From assembly GCF_000684975.1 (NCBI RefSeq), contig NZ_BAXZ01000017.1, positions 62,001 to 126,000 of the forward strand: 64,000 nucleotides of DNA. Direction: 5' to 3'. The notes beneath the pieces were generated by a model, which was not told where the DNA came from, searched no databases, and saw nothing but the letters and a program-made list of their open reading frames with translations. The DNA is from Paraburkholderia acidipaludis NBRC 101816. Its GTDB lineage: Bacteria; Pseudomonadota; Gammaproteobacteria; Burkholderiales; Burkholderiaceae. Numbering within the stretch: position 1 is the first letter of the stretch; every line of letters begins with the position of its first letter. Positions 27,488-36,007 of the stretch are shown here, one piece after another. Made by a program: the position numbers and the translations under genes.

Positions 27488-28291
27488 ATGGCTGACCACG
27501 ACACGTTGCATCCATTACGCCCGCTCCTGAAGAATTGGGTCTGGGAGCATGGACGCATCGGTACTCGCTATCTGGACTGCATGGATGGCGAAATCAAGTT
27601 TGATGAAGGTAAGAAATCGCGCTTTGCGGCCGAAAAATATGTCTATGTACCGCTCGATAAGGACGCTGATGGGGATGCGTCTGCGGCTGGCCCTGTGATC
27701 CAGGAGGCGGGACTTGCCCGGTTCTTGCGGGCAGCGCAGTTGGGCAAGCCAGAAGACGCCGGCTCTGTGGCGGAGGTCCAGCGTGCAGTTCAGGACTGCG
27801 TCGAGCTCGGGCTCTTCAGCGCATATCAGTTGGACGCACGTGGGGCATTGGCCCGCTATGCGCAGGAGCCAATGTTCGAGGATGAAATTCGCGCCGCGGT
27901 TGTCGCTGATATTCGGCGTATTTACGCGGCCACGCGCGAGCATCTGGCACTGTACGATTTCAGTGTGCTTTACGGCTTGCCCATGCCGCTGCTTATCAGT
28001 GAAACACCCTTCATCGACTGGCGCGTGCGCGCGAGTCCGGCGCTACCGTTCGTATCGCTTCCGCTTGGACCTTACTGCCTGCTGGTAGGCGCGGCGTCAG
28101 GCAGGAGCAGCCGTATTGGCCCGGTGGTCTGGAAGGCCGCTACCGCACTGGGCCCGTTGAAGGACCACAACCGGCAAATTGCGGAGAACGCGCATTTGTG
28201 GCTGGTGGCGACCACTGACGACCAACTCGTCGCTGTACAAAGTCGCTTCGTTACGGCCAAAAGCCCCAAGCCAGACGATGCGACGCGCTGA
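27488..28291 (+). CDS. Hypothetical protein, no family recognised
   Basis: A 267-residue soluble protein starting at ATG 27488 with GGGAGG five bases upstream. Visible pieces are WVWEHGRIGTRYLDCMDGEIKFDEGKKSRF, MFEDEIRAAVVADIRRIYAATREHLALYDFSVLYGLPMPLL, and a C-terminal region repeating LWLVATTDDQLVAVQSRFV. There is no signal peptide or membrane helix. The ordered sequence suggests a genuine globular protein. Gene neighbours give no functional clue. Confidence 0.6.
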   Translation: MADHDTLHPLRPLLKNWVWEHGRIGTRYLDCMDGEIKFDEGKKSRFAAEKYVYVPLDKDADGDASAAGPVIQEAGLARFLRAAQLGKPEDAGSVAEVQRAVQDCVELGLFSAYQLDARGALARYAQEPMFEDEIRAAVVADIRRIYAATREHLALYDFSVLYGLPMPLLISETPFIDWRVRASPALPFVSLPLGPYCLLVGAASGRSSRIGPVVWKAATALGPLKDHNRQIAENAHLWLVATTDDQLVAVQSRFVTAKSPKPDDATR

Positions 28292-28506
28292 CTGAAGTCG
28301 GCGGGGAACGCGCGGTCGGGTGCGGCCGAATCTGGTGCTGGTTGAGCCTCTGCGAAGCGGCAACGCTCCAGTGCGGCCACGGAAAGTCACTCGATAAAGC
28401 GGTCAAGATTGCTGACAATCGGCAATCAATTGCGTGCTACCGGTGACGCATACGGCGTAATATGCCGTACGTTATTTTGGCGGCCAACACAGAGGAAGGC
28501 GACTTC

Positions 28507-29016
28507 ATGGCAGAAATACACATTGTTTTTGGTCCGCAAGGCGCGGGCAAGTCTTCTTACTCGCGGACCCTCGCAACGACATCCGAGGGGACGCGCTTCT
28601 CGATTGACGAGTGGATGGCGCAGCTGTACGGGCCAGACCTTCCAGATCCGATTAGTTTGAGCTGGATCATGGAGCGAGTACAGCGCTGCGAGCATCAAAT
28701 CTGGCGAATCGCCGAGCAGATCGCAAAAAATGGCGGATGCGTCGTTTTGGATCTCGGTTTCATGAAGGTTAGAAATCGCTCTGCGTTTTCGGAACAAGCC
28801 AGGGCCGCTGGCATTTTTAGCAAGCTTCACTATGTCACTGCACCGCATGACATACGCCGCAGTCGGGTTATGAGAAGGAACTCCGAAAAGGGCGAAACGT
28901 TTTCGTTTGAGGTTTCGCCCGCCATGTTTGATTTTATGGAGGCAGAATTCGAAGCCCCTACACAACTCGAACTTGCATCGGCCACCGTGTTTAACTCTAA
29001 CATTCTGGCCACGTGA
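28507..29016 (+). CDS. P-loop kinase/zeta-toxin-like AAA ATPase
   Basis: A 169-residue protein with an N-terminal Walker A (HIVFGPQGAGKSSYSRTLA), a catalytic-type Asp in RFSIDEWMAQLYG and a second conserved segment GGCVVLDLGFMKVRNR. This AAA_33/zeta-toxin-like fold is used by small-molecule and antibiotic phosphotransferases. The start has AGGAAGG seven bases upstream. It might phosphorylate a drug or metabolite; no substrate can be named. Confidence 0.8.
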   Translation: MAEIHIVFGPQGAGKSSYSRTLATTSEGTRFSIDEWMAQLYGPDLPDPISLSWIMERVQRCEHQIWRIAEQIAKNGGCVVLDLGFMKVRNRSAFSEQARAAGIFSKLHYVTAPHDIRRSRVMRRNSEKGETFSFEVSPAMFDFMEAEFEAPTQLELASATVFNSNILAT

Positions 29017-29338
29017 CCAGGCCGTAGAGTTCGATGAGATGCTTGCTGGACCACTTGCCGCCCCACCGGCCCTTGACTCCGAGCGTCCATTATCGAGCGA
29101 GTCGACCGTCCCTTCAGGGTCGTTTATGCTCGTTGCATGGACTGAGCGCCCGACGCGATCTTCGCGCTCGGGCGTCGGGCGATAGCCGCTGCTTTGAGTC
29201 ATTCGACTTTGTGCTCCAGATCGTCGACAATCGGTCAGCAGGTCAGTAATGACGGCGGTCGAGACCGACAGGCGCGATTGAGAGCGCTACTTTGGTTCCT
29301 GCCCTTGTCCTTATTCGACACAAGGAACAATAAGAGAA
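29017..29338 (+). repeat. Degenerate intergenic repeat, copy E, with hairpin
   Basis: This 320-base gap holds the best copy of the repeat: GCTCGTTGCATGG, then CGCCCGACGC - 15 bases including GATCTTCGCGCTCGG - GCGTCGGGCG (a perfect 10-bp stem at about 29146-29180), then GATCGTCGACAATCGG. No gene was found in the gap. The hairpin is largely decayed in the copy at 23790-23990, but the surrounding blocks remain. Confidence 0.6.
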
Positions 29339-29914
29339 ATGGATTCAAACACTTCCGTATTCGTGTCAACTAATCGCAGTGCAAACGGCGCATTCCTCTT
29401 ATACGGTGTAATCCTTGTAGTCCTCATCTGGATCGCATCGCCAGACGCTATCGCATTCAAGATCAGTAGCGGCTATTGGTATAGGAGCTTACCGATCGCA
29501 ATTCCTGTTGGACTTTTCACCGCATGGAAATTTCAATCGGCACTAGTTGGCCGATCGTACAAGCTACGCTCGGGACCAGAACGCACGTTTGGCCGTTCGG
29601 ACTCATGGATGGCGAGCTTGATCGGTGCGGCGCTGCTTGTATTTGCTGCAATAGGCGGCTCTGCCAATGTGATGAATCAGATGATAGGCATCCCGTATGC
29701 CGCGACATTTACGGTGACCGACAAATACATCGTTCACGGTAAGCATGACTGTTATGGTCTAACGCTGACTAAGACTGACGATCCATCAGACCTTCTGAAG
29801 ATCTGCGTATCCCATTCGCAACAGGACGCAATTGCGACTCAAGATATGTTGCAGGTTAACGGTCGGCGATCCCCGTACGTAAATCAGGTGCTCAGTTACA
29901 CCCAAAAACCTTGA
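29339..29914 (+). CDS. Hypothetical membrane protein
   Basis: A 191-residue protein with an N-terminal helix (GAFLLYGVILVVLIWIASPD), a second near residues 48-65 and a third near 88-108 (WMASLIGAALLVFAAIGG). A soluble tail follows with two Cys (KHDCYGL, LLKICVSH). The start is ATG 29339 with AAGAGA upstream. No family was recognised. GC is lower than in the backbone. Confidence 0.6.
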   Translation: MDSNTSVFVSTNRSANGAFLLYGVILVVLIWIASPDAIAFKISSGYWYRSLPIAIPVGLFTAWKFQSALVGRSYKLRSGPERTFGRSDSWMASLIGAALLVFAAIGGSANVMNQMIGIPYAATFTVTDKYIVHGKHDCYGLTLTKTDDPSDLLKICVSHSQQDAIATQDMLQVNGRRSPYVNQVLSYTQKP

Positions 29915-30031
29915 CGCGGGCTAGATACTGGGAGAACCCGAACCGACAAGCGTCTGCTCTCTGAAACGGTGAACGGCCGCCCTCGATTTGCGCCTCCCAC
30001 ATCCCGATCGCGGCCGGCATGAGCTGACGCT

Positions 30032-30535
30032 TCAACCCGCCTGCCTCGCCTCAAGGGTATGCCACGACGGCGCGTGACCCATGCTCTGCAGAAAATCCTC
30101 AAGACCCCGCCTCGACAACGCGATCGTCACCGTGCTATCGAGCGGATGAAACAAAAAGACCGGCTCGTGCGCCAGGTCGTTGTCGATCACGAGGCGAACA
30201 CCATGAGCGCGGTCATTGACCAAGGCGAGTGGGCTCAGCGAGCCAGGCCGAACTCCAAGCAGATCGAAAAGGCAATCGGCCGAAGCGAACGACAGACGTT
30301 TGCTGTTCAGCGTCCTCGCAACTGCGGACAGGTCCAGCGATTTATGCGCGGTCGTGACAACGAGGTATAAACCTCCCTGTTTATCCTGTAGCAAAAGATT
30401 CTTGCAGCGCGCACCGTCGAGCGAAAGCTCGAGCGCCCCGGATTCCGCCATGTTGAGCACCTGTTCATGGTACTCACATTCAAACGCCACGTTCTGCCGC
30501 TCGAGAAGCTCGAGCAATTCGTCTCTCTCTATCAT
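30032..30535 (-). CDS. proX: ProX/YbaK-type prolyl-tRNA editing protein
   Basis: A 167-residue protein of the YbaK/ProX (PrdX) fold: CKNLLLQDKQGGLYLVVTTAHKSLDL with the conserved Lys, FASADCLFDLLGVRPGSLSPLAL, and HPLDSTVTIALS. Such proteins hydrolyse Ala-tRNA-Pro in trans. ATG 30535 is chosen because the family begins there. The longer upstream frame overlaps aspA and is not protein-like. It follows aspA by 64 bases on the same strand. Confidence 0.85.
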   Translation of the reverse strand: MIERDELLELLERQNVAFECEYHEQVLNMAESGALELSLDGARCKNLLLQDKQGGLYLVVTTAHKSLDLSAVARTLNSKRLSFASADCLFDLLGVRPGSLSPLALVNDRAHGVRLVIDNDLAHEPVFLFHPLDSTVTIALSRRGLEDFLQSMGHAPSWHTLEARQAG

Positions 30536-30599
30536 TTCCCGTTCGATCCAGAATATTGCAAAGGCCGGCCGTGACCTCGCCCGGCCGGCCAGGAGCCGA

Positions 30600-32015
30600 T
30601 CACCGCGGCTCAAAAACCGGATACGAGGCCGCATTGATCGCCAACAGGGTATCGTCGCGCGACAACAGGCCAGATTCGTCGAGAATCTGCACCAGCGGGC
30701 GACCTTCCGCAACCGACTGACGCGCCAGTTTGCTGACACGAGCATATCCAAGTTTTGGAACGAGCGCCGTCGCCACAGCCATCGAATCCATCAGATGTCG
30801 CTCATTGCACGCCACGTCTGCGGTGATGCCGGCAACACACTTCTGCGTGAAGCGCTCGATTCCGTTGGTCAGCAGCATGATGCTGTCGAACACACGCGAC
30901 GCCACGACAGGCTCGAAGTGGTTGATTTCGAGCTCTCCGTACTGAACAGCCTGAGCCACCGCGACGTCATTGCCAATGACCGCGAAACTCAGCTGGATCA
31001 CGGCCATCGGCAGAACGGGGTTCACCTTGCCCGGCATGATCGAGGAACCGGCCTGCGCCTCCGGCAGGCGCAGCTCCCCAATTCCGCCCACGGGACCAGA
31101 CGAAAGAACCGTCAGGTCCGATGCAATTTTTGCGATGGACGCCGCACAGGTACGGAGCTCGCCTGAAACACGCGAGAACACGTCCATGTTCTGCATCGCA
31201 TCGAACGAATTTTCCGGCGCGACGTACTCGACGCCTGCGATATCCGAAAGGTGCCTGTAGACGGCGGATCGATACCCGGCGGGCGCGCCAAAGCCCGTAC
31301 CAATCGCCGTACCCCCTAGCGGCAGTATTCGCAGCTTGTCGCGCATCGCCGTCAATTCTTCCGCCAGACGTCGTGCAAGCGACGCGTAACCGCCGAAAAG
31401 CTGACCGAGGCGCATCGGCTGCGCATCCTGCAGGCACGTGCGGCCGAGGTGGAGGATGTTGGCAAACTCGACAGCCTTGCTCTCGAACTGCATGGCCAGC
31501 TTTTCCACTTCCGCGATGAGCGGTCCGAGCATCGCGTATGTCGCAATCTTCAGCGCGGCCGGATATACGTCATTTGTGGACTGCGAGCGGTTCACATGAT
31601 CGTTGGGATGGATCACGTCGTACGAGCCGGGCTCGTGACCTAAAAGCTGCTGCGCCCGGTTGGCGATCACCTCGTTGAAGTTCATGTTCGTCGAGGTTCC
31701 CCCCGAGCCCTCGAGCAGATCGACAATCAGGGAGTCGCCAAACCTGCCTTCGATGATTTCCTGACACGCCCGGCTGATTGCGTCGCATTGTTCCGGCGTG
31801 ATCACATCGTTGTCGCGGTTCGCGAGCGCCGCCGCCCATTTGCACTGCGCAAAGGCCACCGGAAACGCCGGATAGTGAGCAATGCTGAGCGGCGAAACCG
31901 TCAGGTTGTCCACGCCCCTTACCGAGTTGACGCCATACAATTTCCCGAGCGGGATATCAACTGCACCAACGTAGTCGCGTTCGATACGTGTTTCAGCTTT
32001 GGCTTGACTGTTCAT
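30600..32015 (-). CDS. aspA: Aspartate ammonia-lyase
   Basis: A 471-residue class II fumarase/aspartase-superfamily enzyme with the superfamily signature GSSIMPGKVNPVLP, the substrate loop SGGTSTNMNFNEVI and NRSQSTNDVYPAALKI. The adjacent asparaginase favours aspartase over fumarase: it would turn L-aspartate into fumarate and ammonia. The start with AGGA seven bases upstream lies 22 bases inside the end of the LysR gene, so the two are co-transcribed. Confidence 0.85.
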   Translation of the reverse strand: MNSQAKAETRIERDYVGAVDIPLGKLYGVNSVRGVDNLTVSPLSIAHYPAFPVAFAQCKWAAALANRDNDVITPEQCDAISRACQEIIEGRFGDSLIVDLLEGSGGTSTNMNFNEVIANRAQQLLGHEPGSYDVIHPNDHVNRSQSTNDVYPAALKIATYAMLGPLIAEVEKLAMQFESKAVEFANILHLGRTCLQDAQPMRLGQLFGGYASLARRLAEELTAMRDKLRILPLGGTAIGTGFGAPAGYRSAVYRHLSDIAGVEYVAPENSFDAMQNMDVFSRVSGELRTCAASIAKIASDLTVLSSGPVGGIGELRLPEAQAGSSIMPGKVNPVLPMAVIQLSFAVIGNDVAVAQAVQYGELEINHFEPVVASRVFDSIMLLTNGIERFTQKCVAGITADVACNERHLMDSMAVATALVPKLGYARVSKLARQSVAEGRPLVQILDESGLLSRDDTLLAINAASYPVFEPR

Positions 32016-32994
32016 TTGAGTTCCTGTTTCCAACATCAATCAATTGTTCGATTTCCTGACCGAGTGCTTTTCTCACGCGCGGCAGGAATGACGTTTCGAT
32101 TACCTCAGATGCCGTATCGCACGCATCTTCGAAGAAGGCGCTGTATTCGTCGCGCCGCGCTACCAGGTACAGCGATCGTTCGAGGCCCAGCCTGTCGACA
32201 ACGTGGGTGGCCACGTGACCTGCATAAGCCGCGCCTTGAAGCAGGCACATCGGCGAAGTCACAGCCCATCCGATGCCTTCGGCCACCATCGAAGTGAGCG
32301 CGTCGGCGTTGTCGAGCTCCAGCCTGGTCGGCGTGCGCACTTCGATTCGACGCAGATAGCGCTCGATCTGCGTGCCGACCTGCGATTTCCGGTTAAAGCG
32401 CACGATGGGCAATGCATTGGCCAGGGCCCGGATGTCCTCCACGGTTCGGACCGACATGCGGAAATCCCGGGGCGTGATGACAAGGTACTTCTCGGACAGG
32501 AGCCAGAAGCGCACTACGTCATTGGCATCCATCAGCGCGTCGCTCGTGACGATGAGATCCAGATCGCGCCGTAGCAACGCTTCGCCTTGCTGCGGACTCA
32601 ATCCCGTGCGGATGGACAGTTGCGATACCTTCTCCAGCAACCGCTTCGTAAAAGCCGAGCCGCAGGTGGCCGCAAACGAATCGACAAATCCGATGCGAAG
32701 ATCAGGCTTGATGCCTCGCCCTGCTTCGACGACCTGGGCCTTCAGATTGGCGATCTCCTCGCTGAGGACTGCTCCACGATTCCTCAACGCGATGCCGTAC
32801 GGCGTCAACGCGAGGGGACGCGTCGTGCGATTGACCAGCACGACGCCCAGTTCGTCTTCCAGTTGGCGGATGATCTGCGAGACTCCCGATTGGGAAATTC
32901 CCATGCGCGCGGCCGCCCCCGACATGCTGCCTTCCTCCGCGACCGCGACGAAGACCTGTACCGCGTACATATCAATTGGCTTGTTCGACAACAC
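31993..32994 (-). CDS. LysR-family regulator of the aspartase cluster
   Basis: A 333-residue LTTR. The N-terminal winged helix is YAVQVFVAVAEEGSMSGAAARMGISQSGVSQIIRQLEDELG and the effector domain follows (LRIGFVDSFAATCGSAFTKRLL). GTG 32994 is used because GGGAG lies seven bases upstream. It is transcribed with aspA in the same direction, not divergently as most LTTRs are, and overlaps it by 23 bases. Probable ligand is a C4 amino or dicarboxylic acid (inference). Confidence 0.9.
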   Translation of the reverse strand: MLSNKPIDMYAVQVFVAVAEEGSMSGAAARMGISQSGVSQIIRQLEDELGVVLVNRTTRPLALTPYGIALRNRGAVLSEEIANLKAQVVEAGRGIKPDLRIGFVDSFAATCGSAFTKRLLEKVSQLSIRTGLSPQQGEALLRRDLDLIVTSDALMDANDVVRFWLLSEKYLVITPRDFRMSVRTVEDIRALANALPIVRFNRKSQVGTQIERYLRRIEVRTPTRLELDNADALTSMVAEGIGWAVTSPMCLLQGAAYAGHVATHVVDRLGLERSLYLVARRDEYSAFFEDACDTASEVIETSFLPRVRKALGQEIEQLIDVGNRNSNEQSSQS

Positions 32995-33055
32995 AATGGA
33001 CTCCCAAAGTTGCAGCCAGCGAACGTTGTCTGGAGCGCCGGCGCCGGTCGGCGCG

Positions 33056-34450
33056 TCAAACGCCCGGGTTTCCGTTGCGATGTGCGGCTGTGTGCAGGCT
33101 CACGTTCTGGCCACCGTCCGCCGCCGGCTCGTTGCTGCCGTGACCAGAACCCATATCCGAAAGACTCTCTCTGCCGGTTTCCGGTGCGAACAAATGACAG
33201 AACACGCCACCGAACACCAATACGGCCACGCACGCACCGAGCGCAGCGTGAATGCCAACCTGCTGCACGGCCACGGGCAGGAGGAACGTACTGATCGCGG
33301 AACCGAACCGGCTGGAGGCAACGGCCAACCCTACGCCCGACGCACGCAGGTGGGTCGGGAAAAGCTCCGGCGGATAGACGAATTCGAGGTTCGCCGCGGC
33401 CGAGAGAATGCAGGCGAAAATGCCGAATGCGAGTATGGTGCCGACCGGCCCGAATCCGGCATAGGCAAGCACCGCCAGTCCGATTGCAGCAAGATAGAAG
33501 CTGCCAATGAGAAATGCGCGGCGCGAGATCCTGTCGGCGATCAGCAGTCCGAAGATGGCTCCGGCGAAGAGCAGCAAGTTATAGACAAGGCCTCCGACAA
33601 AACCGTCCTTGACCTGCAAGGCTTGCAGAACCTTGGGAGAAAACGTGCCGAGCGCAAAGTACGGAATGACCTGGCACGCGTAGAAGACGCAGCCGACCAG
33701 GGTGTTCTTTCTCCAGCGGGCCGAGAACAGTTCCGACCACGCACCACGACGTCGCTGGGGCGCAGCCGTCGATGCAGGCAGAATGGTCTGTGGTCCGAAC
33801 TTTGCACGAATGATTTCCAGCGCCTCGTTTTCACGACCGCGTTTCATCAGCCACATGGGCGACTCGGGTACGCCGAGACGCAAAGGCAGGATCAGCAGTG
33901 CCGGCAGTCCGCTGGCCGCCAGCATGATCCGCCATGCGTCGGGGCCGATATCACGAATGGCAAAGCCCGCGAGGTACGCACAAACATAACCCGCCGCCCA
34001 GGCCGCTGCGAGCACACTCAGGAGACGGCCGCGATAGCGGCGTGGAGCGAACTCCGTGACGAGCGACTTGCTCACGACGTAGTCGGCGCCGAGAATGAGC
34101 CCAAGCAGTACGCGCAGCACAAGCAGCTGGGTCGGCGACGTCACAAAATATTGTGCTGCGGATATCGCCGCGAAGAGCAGCATGTCGAAGGCGAAAATGG
34201 TGCGTCGGCCATATCGATCCGCCACGGGACCGGCAAACATGCTTCCGAAAAAGAGGCCGGCAAGTGACGCCGCGCCGAGCGCCCCCATCCAGATCGCGTT
34301 CAGATGAAGTGCGCCGGCAGCCATGCTCACGGCGATTCCGATAATACCCAGCACGAAGCCGTCGCTGAACTGTCCGCCTGTACCGCTGAACGCCACACGC
34401 AAGTGGAAACCGCGCAGCGGAACATCCTCCATCAATATCGGCCTGCTCAC
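33056..34450 (-). CDS. MFS metabolite transporter
   Basis: A 464-residue, 12-helix major facilitator. Signature parts are GSMFAGPVADRYGRRTIFAFD (the loop 2-3 motif), GADYVVSKSLVTEFAPRRYRGRLLS and PELFPTHLRASGVGLAVASSRFGS, typical of the metabolite:H+ symporter (sugar-porter-like) branch. Its position between asparaginase and aspartase suggests uptake of asparagine, aspartate or a related acid. Confidence 0.88.
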   Translation of the reverse strand: MSRPILMEDVPLRGFHLRVAFSGTGGQFSDGFVLGIIGIAVSMAAGALHLNAIWMGALGAASLAGLFFGSMFAGPVADRYGRRTIFAFDMLLFAAISAAQYFVTSPTQLLVLRVLLGLILGADYVVSKSLVTEFAPRRYRGRLLSVLAAAWAAGYVCAYLAGFAIRDIGPDAWRIMLAASGLPALLILPLRLGVPESPMWLMKRGRENEALEIIRAKFGPQTILPASTAAPQRRRGAWSELFSARWRKNTLVGCVFYACQVIPYFALGTFSPKVLQALQVKDGFVGGLVYNLLLFAGAIFGLLIADRISRRAFLIGSFYLAAIGLAVLAYAGFGPVGTILAFGIFACILSAAANLEFVYPPELFPTHLRASGVGLAVASSRFGSAISTFLLPVAVQQVGIHAALGACVAVLVFGGVFCHLFAPETGRESLSDMGSGHGSNEPAADGGQNVSLHTAAHRNGNPGV

Positions 34451-34641
34451 TTTCGTCTCCTGAACTCTGGTTATCGGCGAGGCGCCTGCTTGCGCCTTCA
34501 GAAACCAGTGTAGGGAGTCAGATTCAAGAAAACAGCATGTCCGGCAGCAGTATCAACAACTCTAATACTATGTCACGCGGTGGCTGAAGTAGCGCGCCGC
34601 GGCGGCGAAAGCACCGCCGCGTCTGAACCGGCGACGACGCT

Positions 34642-35709
34642 TCAAAATTCGTGAAGCATTGCCTGGATACGTGACGGGTCTTTGGTTACCGTAAGCGCGA
34701 GCATCAGGAGAATCCGGGCCTTTTGGGGGTTCAGGTCGTCACCGAGAAGACCCACGTAGGCTGGATCTTCCGGTATGAATCCGCCCCCTGTCCGCGAAGA
34801 GCGAACCACGATCACACCCTCGGCAATCGCCTTCTTGATCGAGGGAAGGGAAAGAAGCGATTCGCTGCCTGCTCCCACTCCCGCGACGACAATGCCCCTC
34901 GCGCCGTGCGCAACTGCGGCGTCGTACATGTATCCGCCGTCGTTCTGGTAGCCGTAGACGATATCGACTTCCGGCAGCGAATCGAGCTTCGACACGTCAA
35001 ACGGCGTCGAAGTGGTGTTGCGCTTCAACACGGACGTTTCGAAGTGCGGAACCTCGTCTACCAGCGTGCCCAGGTAGCCGGCATCGTTTCCCTTGAATGT
35101 GTCCAGCGTGGTGCCATTGGTCTTCGTGGTGTAGCGCGCCGAGCCGATACGGTCGTTCAGCACGATCATCACGCCGCGGCCGCGCGCGTCCGGCGAAGCG
35201 GCGACCGTGACTGCCTGCAGGAGGTTGCTCGGGCCGTCGGCACTGATCGCTGTCGACGGTCGCATCGATCCCGTGACTACCACAGGCTTGTCGCTCTTGA
35301 CGACAAGATCGAGGAAATATGCGGTTTCCTCGAGGGTGTCGGTGCCGTGAGTCACCACGACACCCGCGATATCCGGTTGAGCCAGAAGCTGATTCACGCG
35401 TTTGGCCAGTTTCAGAAGGATATCGTTGGTGATGTTCTCACTGCCGACGTTCGAAATCTGTTCTCCGGACACCTGCGCAATCTTGCCCAGTGACGGTACG
35501 GATTTGAGAAGCGCGTCAGCCGTCAGTACGCCTGGCTTGTAACCTGTGGTTTGCGTCTCACTCCCCGCTGTACCGGCGATCGTACCGCCGGTTGCCAATA
35601 CTGCAACGTGGGGCAATTCCCCGGAAGATGTGGATTGTGCAACGGCCGGAGCCACCGACATCAGGCAGAGCGCAAGACCGGCTAAAAGCCGGCGTAAATA
35701 GTGGCTCAT
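34642..35709 (-). CDS. Periplasmic type II L-asparaginase
   Basis: A 355-residue enzyme with a signal peptide (LLAGLALCLMSVAPAVAQ). Both catalytic motifs are intact: LATGGTIAGTA near mature residue 10, and VVVTHGTDTLEETAYFL. It hydrolyses L-asparagine to aspartate and ammonia in the periplasm. Aspartate would then be imported and deaminated by aspartase. The upstream in-frame extension to 35772 is rejected because the signal peptide begins at 35709. A GC-rich hairpin lies downstream near 34595-34625, without a T-run. Confidence 0.93.
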   Translation of the reverse strand: MSHYLRRLLAGLALCLMSVAPAVAQSTSSGELPHVAVLATGGTIAGTAGSETQTTGYKPGVLTADALLKSVPSLGKIAQVSGEQISNVGSENITNDILLKLAKRVNQLLAQPDIAGVVVTHGTDTLEETAYFLDLVVKSDKPVVVTGSMRPSTAISADGPSNLLQAVTVAASPDARGRGVMIVLNDRIGSARYTTKTNGTTLDTFKGNDAGYLGTLVDEVPHFETSVLKRNTTSTPFDVSKLDSLPEVDIVYGYQNDGGYMYDAAVAHGARGIVVAGVGAGSESLLSLPSIKKAIAEGVIVVRSSRTGGGFIPEDPAYVGLLGDDLNPQKARILLMLALTVTKDPSRIQAMLHEF

Positions 35710-36007
35710 AAGAGCGTGGTTGTCTCTCACAGAACGTCTCCAGATTAGAAGAGTGAAACGCCGGATAGCCATCTAAATTGGCGTATCGCTGAAGACGAGT
35801 GTAGTGACACATTCAGGAAATCAAATCAGGCATGCGGCACCATTAGAGAAATTGATAGTGTGGTGTACGGAAGATGAAGGTACGCGCATTCATGGCGCCC
35901 GGTCAGGCCGCTGCCCAGGATTTTTTGGCAGGCGCTCATAGCTTCGAGTTGCCAGGCGTGCTCTCGCCAATGCGAGGCTTGCACGACCCTCAACGTTCAA
36001 GCGTTGT

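Noticed and set aside
22637..29338. Classical integron attC sites
   Set aside because: Only an isolated GTTRRRY-like string (GTTGAAT) occurs. No paired core sites and no integrase gene are visible, so the repeats are not called attC.
34595..34625. Intrinsic terminator after the asparaginase gene
   Set aside because: A GC-rich hairpin is present, but no T-run follows on the gene's strand.
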